Below, piece after piece: positions 42,733 to 50,596 of a stretch of 64,000 nucleotides of DNA (within the stretch, counting starts at the first letter, position 1; each line of letters begins with the position of its first letter). A program made the translations under genes and the position numbers. This DNA comes from Anaerolineales bacterium (GTDB taxonomy: Bacteria > Chloroflexota > Anaerolineae > Aggregatilineales > J027), in contig JACKCI010000001.1 of the NCBI GenBank assembly GCA_020634155.1, positions 868,001-932,000 of the forward strand, given 5' to 3'. A model generated the notes under the pieces. It worked only from the letters and a program-made list of their open reading frames with translations. It searched no databases and was not told the origin of the DNA.

Positions 42733-43926
42733 CTAGCCAATCATCTTCGGCAGCAACGCATAGAAGGCCGTCGCCCGCACCACATCATCCAGCGACACAC
42801 GGTCAAGCACCGTATGAGCATCGACCTCATCACCGGGGCCATAACCAATGCTGGGAATGCCTGCACGCCCTGCCCAATAGGTGCCATTGGTCGAGAAAGC
42901 CCACGTTCCCGTTTGCGGTGCATCTTCGCCCAACGCCTTGAGGGTATTCAACCCCGCCGCTACCAGTGGGTCGTTTTCCTCATAAAGCCAAGGTGGATAG
43001 ATTTTGTCCGTCTCAAAGACAAAGCCCGTGTAGCTGGGGTCGTTGTACTTCAAAATCTCGGCTTTCACATCATCACGCTTGCCAATGATGGCTTGGATTT
43101 GAGCAATAGCGCTCTCAGGAGTCTCGCCAAAGGTGATACGACGGTCAATGTACATCGTGGCTTCATTCGGCACCGCGTTGAGGCTCGGCGTGGTGACTTC
43201 CATGTGTGTTACGGTAATGCGCCCCTGCCCCAACACCTCATGATAGGCCAAGTCAGGTCGCTCCATTTTGCTGATGGCTTCAATGATAGGCAGCAGTTTA
43301 TAAATGGCATTGTCGCCGAGATAGTTACTGGCGGCATGGGCGCTCTTGCCCTTGGCGACCACCTTCATCTCCACCCGCCCAATATGACCGCGATAGACCT
43401 TCATCTTGGTTGGCTCGCCAATCACCACAAAGTCAGGGCGGATACCTTCGACCTCCACAAAAGCTTGGGGGGCGCTGCCATCATTCCATTCTTCCATATT
43501 GCCAAAGTAATAAGCAGTATAGCCTTCCAGCAAGCCAAGGTCACGGGCAATCGCCAGTCCGTAAATCATGCCGGGGGTGCTGCCTTTCTCATCACAGGCT
43601 CCACGTGCATAAAAGATACCGTCCTCAACCTTGCCTTGGAAGGGGTCCCATTGCCACTCGGCAGGGTCGCCGACACCGACGGTATCAATGTGGCTATCAT
43701 AGAGCAGTTTCTTGGGGCCATCGCCAATCTCGCCTACGATATTACCCATTTGGTCAAACCAGACTTTGTTGAAGCCAAGTTTTCGCATTTCCTCAGCCGC
43801 ACGTTCCCCGACTTCCTTAATCTGGCTCTCCATACTGGGAATAGCGCACAATTCACGCAGAAAGCGAATGATGTCTTCGCGGTGGGCCTCGACACGTTGT
43901 TGGATTTGAGATGCTACATCCGACAT
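42733..43926 (-). CDS. ygeY: YgeY-family M20 metallohydrolase
   Basis: A 397-residue di-zinc hydrolase of the M20 family. The metal ligands and base are visible in YDSHIDTVG (residues about 80), GACDEKGSTPG (near 112), NMEEWNDG (near 142), VIGEPTK (near 168) and the last His in DEVDAHTVLDR (near 370). E. coli YgeY, a selenium-metabolism-linked hydrolase, belongs to this group, and its neighbour YgeW is also next door here. It probably hydrolyses a carbamoyl- or amide-containing intermediate. It starts 3 nt after the HAD gene. Confidence 0.87.
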   Translation of the reverse strand: MSDVASQIQQRVEAHREDIIRFLRELCAIPSMESQIKEVGERAAEEMRKLGFNKVWFDQMGNIVGEIGDGPKKLLYDSHIDTVGVGDPAEWQWDPFQGKVEDGIFYARGACDEKGSTPGMIYGLAIARDLGLLEGYTAYYFGNMEEWNDGSAPQAFVEVEGIRPDFVVIGEPTKMKVYRGHIGRVEMKVVAKGKSAHAASNYLGDNAIYKLLPIIEAISKMERPDLAYHEVLGQGRITVTHMEVTTPSLNAVPNEATMYIDRRITFGETPESAIAQIQAIIGKRDDVKAEILKYNDPSYTGFVFETDKIYPPWLYEENDPLVAAGLNTLKALGEDAPQTGTWAFSTNGTYWAGRAGIPSIGYGPGDEVDAHTVLDRVSLDDVVRATAFYALLPKMIG

Positions 43927-43929
43927 GGG

Positions 43930-44580
43930 TTACTCCTTAAAAATAGTTGGTAAATGATCTAATGAAGGTAAGACCCAATCAGCAATGCTCAAGCGTGGGT
44001 CACCATGCAATGAGGGGTCAGGCACCGCCACACAGCGCATTTCAGCGGCCTTTGCTGCCAATATGCCGCGCATAGAATCCTCAATGACAAGGCAATCAGT
44101 GGGCGCGATACCCAACTTGGCAGCCGCCGTCAGGTAAACACCGGGGTGAGGTTTGCCGTAGGGTTCAAACTCTGCTGAATATAACAGATGAAAATAATCC
44201 TGAATAGCCAGCTTTGCCACCACAGCTTCAATCATCGACAGGTCAGATGATGAAGCAATCGCTATGGGTAACTGACGTTGGCGAATCCACGCAAGGGCCT
44301 CCCCCACCCCTGTCATCGGCTGGCCCTGCTCACCGATTAACTCAGTTACACGGTCAACAATCTGCTGGCGGATGTCGTCAATGGTGGGAGGCATCGACCA
44401 AGGCTGGCGCTGATACCAGTATTCAACGGCCTTATCAATTCGCATACCCATCGTCTGCATACAATCGGCGTGGGTCAAGTGTAGGCCCACTGTGGGATAG
44501 ATTTCCACCTCAGCTTGTTTCCAATATGGTTCGGAGTCAATCAGTACCCCGTCCATGTCAAAGATGACTGCTTTAATCAT
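43930..44580 (-). CDS. HAD-superfamily sugar-phosphatase-like hydrolase
   Basis: A 216-residue HAD hydrolase with motif I FDMDGVLIDS (residues 7-16), motif II ASSSDLS, motif III Lys in YGKPHPGVY and motif IV VIEDSMRG. The helical cap after motif I makes it a subfamily like beta-phosphoglucomutase and HxpB/YniC. It is a phosphatase, substrate open (sugar phosphate or nucleotide). The ATG at 44580 overlaps the coiled-coil gene by 8 nt; the longer frame to 44625 lies in that gene and is not used. Confidence 0.88.
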   Translation of the reverse strand: MIKAVIFDMDGVLIDSEPYWKQAEVEIYPTVGLHLTHADCMQTMGMRIDKAVEYWYQRQPWSMPPTIDDIRQQIVDRVTELIGEQGQPMTGVGEALAWIRQRQLPIAIASSSDLSMIEAVVAKLAIQDYFHLLYSAEFEPYGKPHPGVYLTAAAKLGIAPTDCLVIEDSMRGILAAKAAEMRCVAVPDPSLHGDPRLSIADWVLPSLDHLPTIFKE

Positions 44581-45223
44581 GTTGCTCCAGTTTCCGGTCG
44601 TTCTCTTCTGAAAAGCTAAACGCATCTAGCTCCGCATAGGCCGACTCGACATCGTTCAAAAAGTCGGTTAAGTTCTCTAGCCTTCCCGTCAAACGGGCTG
44701 CTTGGCGCTGGGTGCGGGTGGTATACAACGACTCAAGGTGGGCAGGTATAGCAGCTTGTCGCGCCAAATTCGTCTCTAACTGCTCACGTAGATTCTCTCG
44801 ACGTGCATAAAGTTGGTGGGCCACAGGTGAGCTAGGGTCTCGGAATTGCGCCAAAGACTGCTCTACAACCTGATATTCATCAATCAGCGCCGCAATACGG
44901 TCCCCCAGTTGTTGGGTCTGGTATAATAGCTCATCAGCTTGGGTACCACGCGGTAGTTGATGACTAGTCTGATAAACGATGCGCTCAACAGACAACAGGC
45001 GCTCATAATACGCACGGTACCGCTTCTCGACATGACCATGTAAAATATCGCGTATCCGCCCATGCTCAACCGTCAGGGTAGGATTGTGATAGTATAGGCG
45101 ACGCAAGCGACGCAAACGACCCTCAAGGTCACTAGTCAGCGTGGGCAAGTTGAAAATCATGAATAGTTGGTCGAGAAAATTTAACAGTGCTGAACGTATG
45201 CGGTGCCAAACACTCCGACGCAT
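44573..45223 (-). CDS. Helical/coiled-coil protein of unknown function
   Basis: A 216-residue, Arg- and Leu-rich, almost entirely helical protein (LEGRLRRLRRLYY; QLGDRIAALIDEYQVVEQSL; ARRENLREQLETNLARQ). An amphipathic start (HRIRSALLNFLDQLFMIFNL) may bind membrane. No family is recognised. It opens the minus-strand run containing the HAD, YgeY and YgeW genes. Confidence 0.6.
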   Translation of the reverse strand: MRRSVWHRIRSALLNFLDQLFMIFNLPTLTSDLEGRLRRLRRLYYHNPTLTVEHGRIRDILHGHVEKRYRAYYERLLSVERIVYQTSHQLPRGTQADELLYQTQQLGDRIAALIDEYQVVEQSLAQFRDPSSPVAHQLYARRENLREQLETNLARQAAIPAHLESLYTTRTQRQAARLTGRLENLTDFLNDVESAYAELDAFSFSEENDRKLEQHD

Positions 45224-45244
45224 GGCTTCACCCTCCGTGAAACA

Positions 45245-45274
45245 ATGTTAAAATAAAATGCCATAATTACGCAA
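45245..45274 (-). promoter_or_regulatory. Possible promoter of the HAD-YgeY-YgeW gene run
   Basis: On the minus strand TTGCGT (45274-45269), 18 nt spacer, TAACAT (45250-45245). The match is modest; it lies 22 nt upstream of the first gene's start and within the divergent 66 nt gap shared with the phosphorylase gene. Confidence 0.35.
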
Positions 45275-45289
45275 AATTTGGAGCATGCA

Positions 45290-46126
45290 ATGATTTTTAC
45301 CTACGACGATTACGCAGCTACGGCTGAGTTCATCCGGTCTCATCTAGAGTTTACCCCACGTATCGGGATTATACTTGGCTCTGGTTTGGGACCACTGGCC
45401 GACAACATCGACAACCCCACCATCATCCCCTATCATGACATCCCCAACTGGCCCCAATCAACCGTGTGGGGACACTCTGGGCGCTTGGTGATTGGCACCC
45501 TTGAAGACCAGCCCGTGCTGGTGATGCAAGGACGGGTACATTTTTACGAGGGCTATAGCATGCAACAAGTCACCTTTCCGGTGCGGGTCATGCAGCTATT
45601 GGGCATTGAGGTCTTGATACTTACCAACGCGGCAGGCGGCATCAACACCAGTTTCAGCGCGGGTGACCTGATGCTGATTGAAGACCACATCAATCTACTC
45701 GGTCACATGGGACAAAATGCACTGATGGGGCCAAACGATGAGCGCCTCGGTGAGCGCTTCCCCATCTTCACCTATGCCTACGACCCCGACCTGCGCCGCC
45801 AAGTCATTGCACTAGCCGAGCATGAGAATATCCCCCTCCAACGCGGCATCTATCTATGTCTATCTGGCCCTGCCTTTGAAACACCAGCCGAAATCCGCAT
45901 GTTTCGGGCATGGGGAGCCGATGCGGTGGGCATGTCTACTGCCCCCGAAGCCACCGTTGCCGTTCACGGCGGGATGCGAGTCATTGGTGTTTCCACCATC
46001 ACCAATATCGCCATCGACCACCAAGCCGTGCGGCGCGAAGTCAGCCACGAGGAAGTCCTCAAGATCGGAGCCAAGGCGGTGCCGCGTCTCATGAAGCTGC
46101 TCCGAGGGGTCGTCCGCGAATTGTAA
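45290..46126 (+). CDS. Purine nucleoside phosphorylase (trimeric, 6-oxopurine type)
   Basis: Phosphorolyses inosine/guanosine to free base and ribose 1-phosphate. The 278-residue protein has GIILGSGLG near residue 24 (phosphate loop), GRVHFYEGY near 80, TNAAGGI, the purine-binding Glu in FETPAEIRM near 197, GMSTAPE, and the Asn in STITNIAID near 238 that selects 6-oxopurines. Start taken at the ATG at 45290 with GGAG 6 nt upstream (a TTG at 45278 is possible). Divergent from the YgeY/YgeW run, it would supply hypoxanthine and guanine to the hydroxylase and SsnA-type enzymes. Confidence 0.93.
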   Translation: MIFTYDDYAATAEFIRSHLEFTPRIGIILGSGLGPLADNIDNPTIIPYHDIPNWPQSTVWGHSGRLVIGTLEDQPVLVMQGRVHFYEGYSMQQVTFPVRVMQLLGIEVLILTNAAGGINTSFSAGDLMLIEDHINLLGHMGQNALMGPNDERLGERFPIFTYAYDPDLRRQVIALAEHENIPLQRGIYLCLSGPAFETPAEIRMFRAWGADAVGMSTAPEATVAVHGGMRVIGVSTITNIAIDHQAVRREVSHEEVLKIGAKAVPRLMKLLRGVVREL

Positions 46127-46152
46127 ACATCAGTTGAAAGGCCAGCGCACCA

Positions 46153-46932
46153 ATGGGAGCTTTTTTCTCACTCATTGAAAATCTATCCACAGGCCTCTAT
46201 TTTATTTGTGGAGTTCTGCTCATCTGGAACCTACGGAGCTTGATGCAAGCCCGCCATGAACTGCAATTGGCCCAATATGGCTTAGAGCGTGAAATGGCCG
46301 AGCGACATGGGGGACGCGCCCTAACCACCGTACTCCTCATGGCGGAATTCATCATTGTCGTGTGGGGTATCAGTAACTACGCCTCTCCTGCATGGAGCGA
46401 GGGCTTGCCCGATAGTGATGCCGAGTCCAACATCGACTCGCCCTTCATTACCAATACACCAGCGGGTGATGGGAGCTTTGATATTCAGGTACGCACCCTA
46501 GCCCCAACCGATGTACTGGCAACAGCAGCAGCCCCCAGCACACCTGTCGGCACCATTGGCCCGCGTAGCCAGCGCACCGGATGTGATCCTAACCAAGCGT
46601 GGATTGAGTACCCCGCCAATGGCATGTATGTTTTTGAAGAAGTTCCGGTCATGGGGACAGCCAACATTGAAAACTTCGCCAAATACCGCTTTGAAATCCG
46701 CAAAGCCACCGATGTAGACTTCAGCCTCTATAGCAAAGGGGACTACAACCAGCCTGTAGTTGATGGGGAATTGGGTAGCTTTCTGCCTTCCGTCCTATTA
46801 CCGGGTGAATACCGCTTTCGCCTGACCGTCTTTGATACCACCAACAACATCCGTGCCAGTTGCGAAATCACCATCAACATCATTGAGCCAGTGCCAACCG
46901 CAACTCAACTGGGAGCAGTAGGCGTACAATAG
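46153..46932 (+). CDS. Two-pass membrane protein with an extracytoplasmic domain (unknown)
   Basis: A 259-residue protein. Transmembrane segments lie at about 11-30 and 56-76, with a charged helical loop between them (ARHELQLAQYGLEREMAER). An acidic linker leads to a beta-rich domain at about 145-248 (WIEYPANGMYVFEEVPVMGT ... GEYRFRLTVFDTTNNI), an Ig-like pattern with two Cys. TAGTG couples it to the Roadblock-like gene that follows, suggesting a membrane-receptor plus cytoplasmic-partner pair. Confidence 0.7.
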   Translation: MGAFFSLIENLSTGLYFICGVLLIWNLRSLMQARHELQLAQYGLEREMAERHGGRALTTVLLMAEFIIVVWGISNYASPAWSEGLPDSDAESNIDSPFITNTPAGDGSFDIQVRTLAPTDVLATAAAPSTPVGTIGPRSQRTGCDPNQAWIEYPANGMYVFEEVPVMGTANIENFAKYRFEIRKATDVDFSLYSKGDYNQPVVDGELGSFLPSVLLPGEYRFRLTVFDTTNNIRASCEITINIIEPVPTATQLGAVGVQ

Positions 46933-47282
46933 TGGGTCAACTAGATGCGCTTTTGCAGGTAGATGGTAGTGAATTTCTGGCGGCTGTTATCGTCGGACCT
47001 CAACAGACCATACTGGGTAGCTATGCACAAGTTGGCCTAGATACCACCACCGCCCAAGCGCCACTTGTGACGACCCAACGCATTTTCAGCAGCCCCGAAA
47101 GCCTCACAGCCTTGGCAGAAATGCAAGAGAGTGTATTCTATGACCTAGATGGGCGGCGTTTGGTGTGCCGCCCAATCATCGTGCGCGGGAAAATCTATGT
47201 CTTGATTGTGCTGACATCTGCTGAGAGTACCTATCGACGCACCCTCAATAAGCTAGTGAAAGCCATCGAAAAGACGCTCTAA
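46932..47282 (+). CDS. Roadblock/LC7-like small protein
   Basis: A 116-residue protein starting at GTG 46932, which shares its G with the previous gene's TAG stop. The LDALLQVDGSEFLAAVIVG start, followed by central strands (RRLVCRPIIVRGKIYVLIVL) and a C-terminal helix (RRTLNKLVKAIEKTL), is the Roadblock/LC7 pattern. Such proteins dimerise and often regulate small GTPases. No GTPase gene is in the window. The membrane protein upstream is its likely partner. Confidence 0.7.
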   Translation: MGQLDALLQVDGSEFLAAVIVGPQQTILGSYAQVGLDTTTAQAPLVTTQRIFSSPESLTALAEMQESVFYDLDGRRLVCRPIIVRGKIYVLIVLTSAESTYRRTLNKLVKAIEKTL

Positions 47283-48418
47283 TCAAAGCGCTGCCCGTCA
47301 AAGATACCCGCATGGGTGCCATAGAGCAGATGGTCAACCGCCCGCTCGGCAATACCCGCCCCCAACGAGAGACCATGCCCATTCAAGCCCACCGCGTAGC
47401 CAATGCGTGCATCACGCGGCAGTGAGCCAACCATCGGCAAACCATCATCCGTAAAGCCCATAATCCCTGCCCACCGCCGCACAATCGGGGCCGTTACATC
47501 AGGAAAGCGGGTCTTGAGATAAGCCTCAAGAATAGCCTGAACGGGGTCGGTGGTACGGTCTTCGGTGGTATCCCCCTCAAGGGCCTTGTTCTGCTTACGT
47601 CCACCGCCAATGAGCAGACCCCCATCGGGTAAATCGCGGTAATACATATAGCCATAGTCAGAATAGCCCACCGCGTTGATAACGCGCTCTGGCAAGGGAG
47701 CCGTTGCCAAGCATTGAGCGCGATTGGGGGTGACTTTGCCCACAAAATAGGGGTCGAGATAGGGGCTATAGGCATTGGTGCAAATCAGCACTTTTTGGGC
47801 GCGGACAATCGCCAGCCGTGAATAGACCACCACCTCAGTGGCCTCCGACTCAATGGCATACACCTCTGAGTTAGCTATCAACTTGGCTTCACTTGCTTGG
47901 AAGATAGCATTCAGCAACTGCACAGGATGGATACCCCCGTCCGTCGCTTGGCGAATGGCGGCATAATAACCCCGCTGGAGGGGGTCGCTGGATAGGTATT
48001 CGCAATCGAAGCCATTGGCCTGCATCCGACGGGTGGATTGCTCCAATTCAAGACGTTCTTCGGGTGTCTCAGCCAATAGCAGCGAGCTACTCTGTTCCAT
48101 CCAGACCCCGTGCTGACGAGCCGTGTCTTGCCAAAAGGCCAAAGAGCGCCGCGAAAGTTCCCATATCTCACGGGTAGCGGCCTCCCCGTAGACCATCTCG
48201 GCTTGGTGGTAGTATTTATCGAGACCTGTAATCATAAAGCCAGCGTTGCGGCTGCTGGCTCCCAAACCCACATCACGAGCCTCAATGATGGTGGTAGTAT
48301 ATCCAGTTTGATGCAGATACAGGGCCGCCGTGCATCCTAGCAATCCTGCTCCAATAATCACCACATCGGTTGATTCGACGGGCTGTTCCCCGTTGGCCTG
48401 CCACACCGAGACGGTCAT
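47279..48418 (-). CDS. FAD-dependent amine/amino-acid oxidase (DAO family)
   Basis: A 379-residue flavoprotein of the glycine oxidase / D-amino-acid oxidase / PuuB type. The FAD dinucleotide motif VVIIGAGLLGCTAALYL lies near residue 19, GLGASSRNAGFM follows near 52, and the C-terminal RWAGIMGFTDDGLPMVG plus NGHGLSLGAGIA complete the FAD site. It oxidises a secondary or primary amine to an imine; the substrate is unknown. It follows yqeC-mocA with an ATGA-type 4 nt overlap, ending the molybdenum-hydroxylase run, and shares its stop quartet CTAA with the convergent gene. Confidence 0.85.
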   Translation of the reverse strand: MTVSVWQANGEQPVESTDVVIIGAGLLGCTAALYLHQTGYTTTIIEARDVGLGASSRNAGFMITGLDKYYHQAEMVYGEAATREIWELSRRSLAFWQDTARQHGVWMEQSSSLLLAETPEERLELEQSTRRMQANGFDCEYLSSDPLQRGYYAAIRQATDGGIHPVQLLNAIFQASEAKLIANSEVYAIESEATEVVVYSRLAIVRAQKVLICTNAYSPYLDPYFVGKVTPNRAQCLATAPLPERVINAVGYSDYGYMYYRDLPDGGLLIGGGRKQNKALEGDTTEDRTTDPVQAILEAYLKTRFPDVTAPIVRRWAGIMGFTDDGLPMVGSLPRDARIGYAVGLNGHGLSLGAGIAERAVDHLLYGTHAGIFDGQRFD

Positions 48419-49767
48419 TCTAGACCTGCCAACTTCTTCTCAAAGGCATATTGTTCGGGCGTGTCAATATCGCGTAGGATGCTGTCGGTATCAACATTGA
48501 CCGCTGTGATGGGATGCTGATTGATAACATCACGCGGCGCACCATGCCGCAAGCGTAGGAGAGCCTTCCAATAGCGTTGAGGGATTAAAATCGGATGTCC
48601 GCGACGCCCCATATAATAGGGTGCCACTATCGACTCCGGCCCTTGAGCCGCCGTCGTCAATACTCGATGCACAATCCGTACTGAGATTTGGGGTTGGTCG
48701 CCCATCACCACCAAGGCCGCACTGATGTTGTCATCTAAGGCGCGTAAACCGACCCGTAATGATGATAACATCTCACCCTTAGAGTACATGGTGTTAAAGA
48801 CCGTGCGGACGGGGTAACGCTTGAGTTGGGCGCTAATCTCGCCCGCCTTGTAACCCGTCACCACCACCACATCCGCTAAATGAAACGCCACCAGCTTCTG
48901 TGCAACAGCCTCAATTACGGTACGGTCACCCCACGGCAAAAGCATCTTAGAGCTACCCATCCGCGCCGAAAGCCCACCCGCCAAAACAATGGCCCCTATT
49001 CGGCGCTGCACCTCAGCGACAGGATTTTGCTCATTGTGCATCGAACCCAACACAACACTATGGACACGCGGCTCCTTGAGTATCATCTGGGCAATTTTTC
49101 TGGCACGCGACATGCTCAAGCCGGGTCGGTCAATCTTGTTGAGCAAAGGTACCACCCGCGCAGTAGCGGGGACATCTTTCAATCCCAAGGTCTCATCCCG
49201 CACAATTTGGGCCACCCATGCAGGTTGAATCGGGTCGCCTTCATGGAAGCCATAGCGCTCAATGATAGGGTCAGGGTTGTATACCACATTTGAATCAAGT
49301 GGCTGCCCTAGCGCATCCAATCCCGCCACAGGCACCGCCACTGTAGTATCGGTCGGCCAAACAGGTTCATAGGTGCGGGGAGCCTTCAATGGCAAGCGCC
49401 GTGAGCCGTCAGCCTCCACCAATAGCACATCGGCATTCATTTCATCCACAAGGCGGGATACACGCTCAATCGGAATACCGCTGACCTTTTCACCGCGAAT
49501 CTCTTGATAGACAAAGACCAATCCATAGTCATCTAAAAGCGGTTCAAGTTCACGGGCACCTTGCAGTAGATTCCATTGCCACTTGGCGGCATGGGGAAAC
49601 AAGTCAAGTTCTTTGCGGGCAATGCGCGTGGTGGTGGTCGCCAATACCCGCCACCCCATCTCACGCAATTCATAGCCAAGCCGCACCAGTGCCGAGGTCT
49701 TCCCCCCACCCCCGCTAAAGGATACGACATCACCCCGCTGTATATCTAGCGCCTCACAAAGCCGCAT
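48415..49767 (-). CDS. YqeC-MocA fusion: molybdenum hydroxylase accessory protein and MoCo cytidylyltransferase
   Basis: A 450-residue two-domain protein. Residues 1-240 are YqeC-like: the P-loop SFSGGGGKTSALV at 16-28, TTTTRI, and VEADGSRRLPLKAP near 117. Residues about 258-450 are MocA-like: VLAGGLSARMGSSKMLLPWG near 261 and VVMGDQPQ near 350. YqeC is linked to selenium-dependent molybdenum hydroxylases, and MocA converts molybdopterin cofactor to the CMP form. In E. coli they are separate adjacent genes (yqeC, ygfJ), so this is a fused version. It lies directly downstream of yqeB. Confidence 0.9.
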   Translation of the reverse strand: MRLCEALDIQRGDVVSFSGGGGKTSALVRLGYELREMGWRVLATTTTRIARKELDLFPHAAKWQWNLLQGARELEPLLDDYGLVFVYQEIRGEKVSGIPIERVSRLVDEMNADVLLVEADGSRRLPLKAPRTYEPVWPTDTTVAVPVAGLDALGQPLDSNVVYNPDPIIERYGFHEGDPIQPAWVAQIVRDETLGLKDVPATARVVPLLNKIDRPGLSMSRARKIAQMILKEPRVHSVVLGSMHNEQNPVAEVQRRIGAIVLAGGLSARMGSSKMLLPWGDRTVIEAVAQKLVAFHLADVVVVTGYKAGEISAQLKRYPVRTVFNTMYSKGEMLSSLRVGLRALDDNISAALVVMGDQPQISVRIVHRVLTTAAQGPESIVAPYYMGRRGHPILIPQRYWKALLRLRHGAPRDVINQHPITAVNVDTDSILRDIDTPEQYAFEKKLAGLE

Positions 49768-49783
49768 TCTCGCTTCCTATCAC

Positions 49784-50596
49784 TCACTCCGTTGGTATGA
49801 GTGGGGTAATCCCACAACTCAAAATCGCCTCTAATACCCCACCCCCAATTGCCAGCGATTTCTCGGAAATAGTGAAACAATGTGCATAAACGCAGCGGGG
49901 GTCTAAATCACCTATTTTCATCCCTTGCGTGACGTGTACACTAGGATGAATAAGCCCGCGTAGTCGTCCCGTAAAAGCCGCTATTACTGGATGACCATTG
50001 ACTATTGCAATGGTTGCTCCAGCTTCGATTTCATCCCCTATCATAGCATAGGGTTCGACAAAACCCGCAACAGGCGCTCGCAACACACGGTCACCCGTCA
50101 TCCCCATCATGTTACCCGGAACATTGGTGTTCGGTTCAGCCGCCCCCTGCCAAATCACACGCCCTAAGTAATGTCCGCGATTGGTTTCTATCACGGCGTG
50201 GCAATCCTCCCCCGCGCTGAAGCCCGGCCCCAAGGCAATCACCAATTCCGCGTCTTGCATAGCTGTATCAATGTTGCGTTTGGCGACACGGGCATCAATC
50301 ACCACTCGTGGGGAGAGGTTACGCCATTCATGGTCATCAATCACGGGAATCTCAGCGGCTTGCAAAGCCAACCACGCTGCCGATGATGCCTCGATGCAGC
50401 GGGCGGTGATGCCCTCTACCTGCACAGTACCCTCAAACATAGCGCTGCCAAAACTCACGGTACGGCGGACAAGGGTTGGGGCCTCCAACTCGGTCATGAC
50501 CACCGGATAATGTGCCTTGAATAAACGATAGGCGACCCCAGAACCGAGGTCACCCGCGCCACGAATGAGGATAAGCGGCAGATTAGATGACACCAA
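49784..50596 (-). CDS. yqeB: YqeB-family selenium-dependent molybdenum hydroxylase accessory protein
   Basis: A 270-residue protein. RGAGDLGSGVAYRLFKAHY near residue 12 is a Rossmann dinucleotide motif; ALGPGFSAGEDCHAVIETNRGH near 133, EPNTNVPG and the C-terminal GVTQGMKIGDLDPR-like block (VTQGMKIGDLDPR) follow the YqeB/EF2563 pattern. YqeB genes track with enzymes carrying a labile selenium cofactor. It overlaps the molybdopterin subunit gene by 14 nt and is followed by yqeC-mocA. Confidence 0.9.
   Translation of the reverse strand: MVSSNLPLILIRGAGDLGSGVAYRLFKAHYPVVMTELEAPTLVRRTVSFGSAMFEGTVQVEGITARCIEASSAAWLALQAAEIPVIDDHEWRNLSPRVVIDARVAKRNIDTAMQDAELVIALGPGFSAGEDCHAVIETNRGHYLGRVIWQGAAEPNTNVPGNMMGMTGDRVLRAPVAGFVEPYAMIGDEIEAGATIAIVNGHPVIAAFTGRLRGLIHPSVHVTQGMKIGDLDPRCVYAHCFTISEKSLAIGGGVLEAILSCGITPLIPTE

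Noticed and set aside
42814..43953. 379-residue plus-strand ORF over the YgeY-like gene
   Set aside because: The minus strand carries all M20 metal ligands in order; the plus-strand product is Cys/His-scattered and unlike any family.
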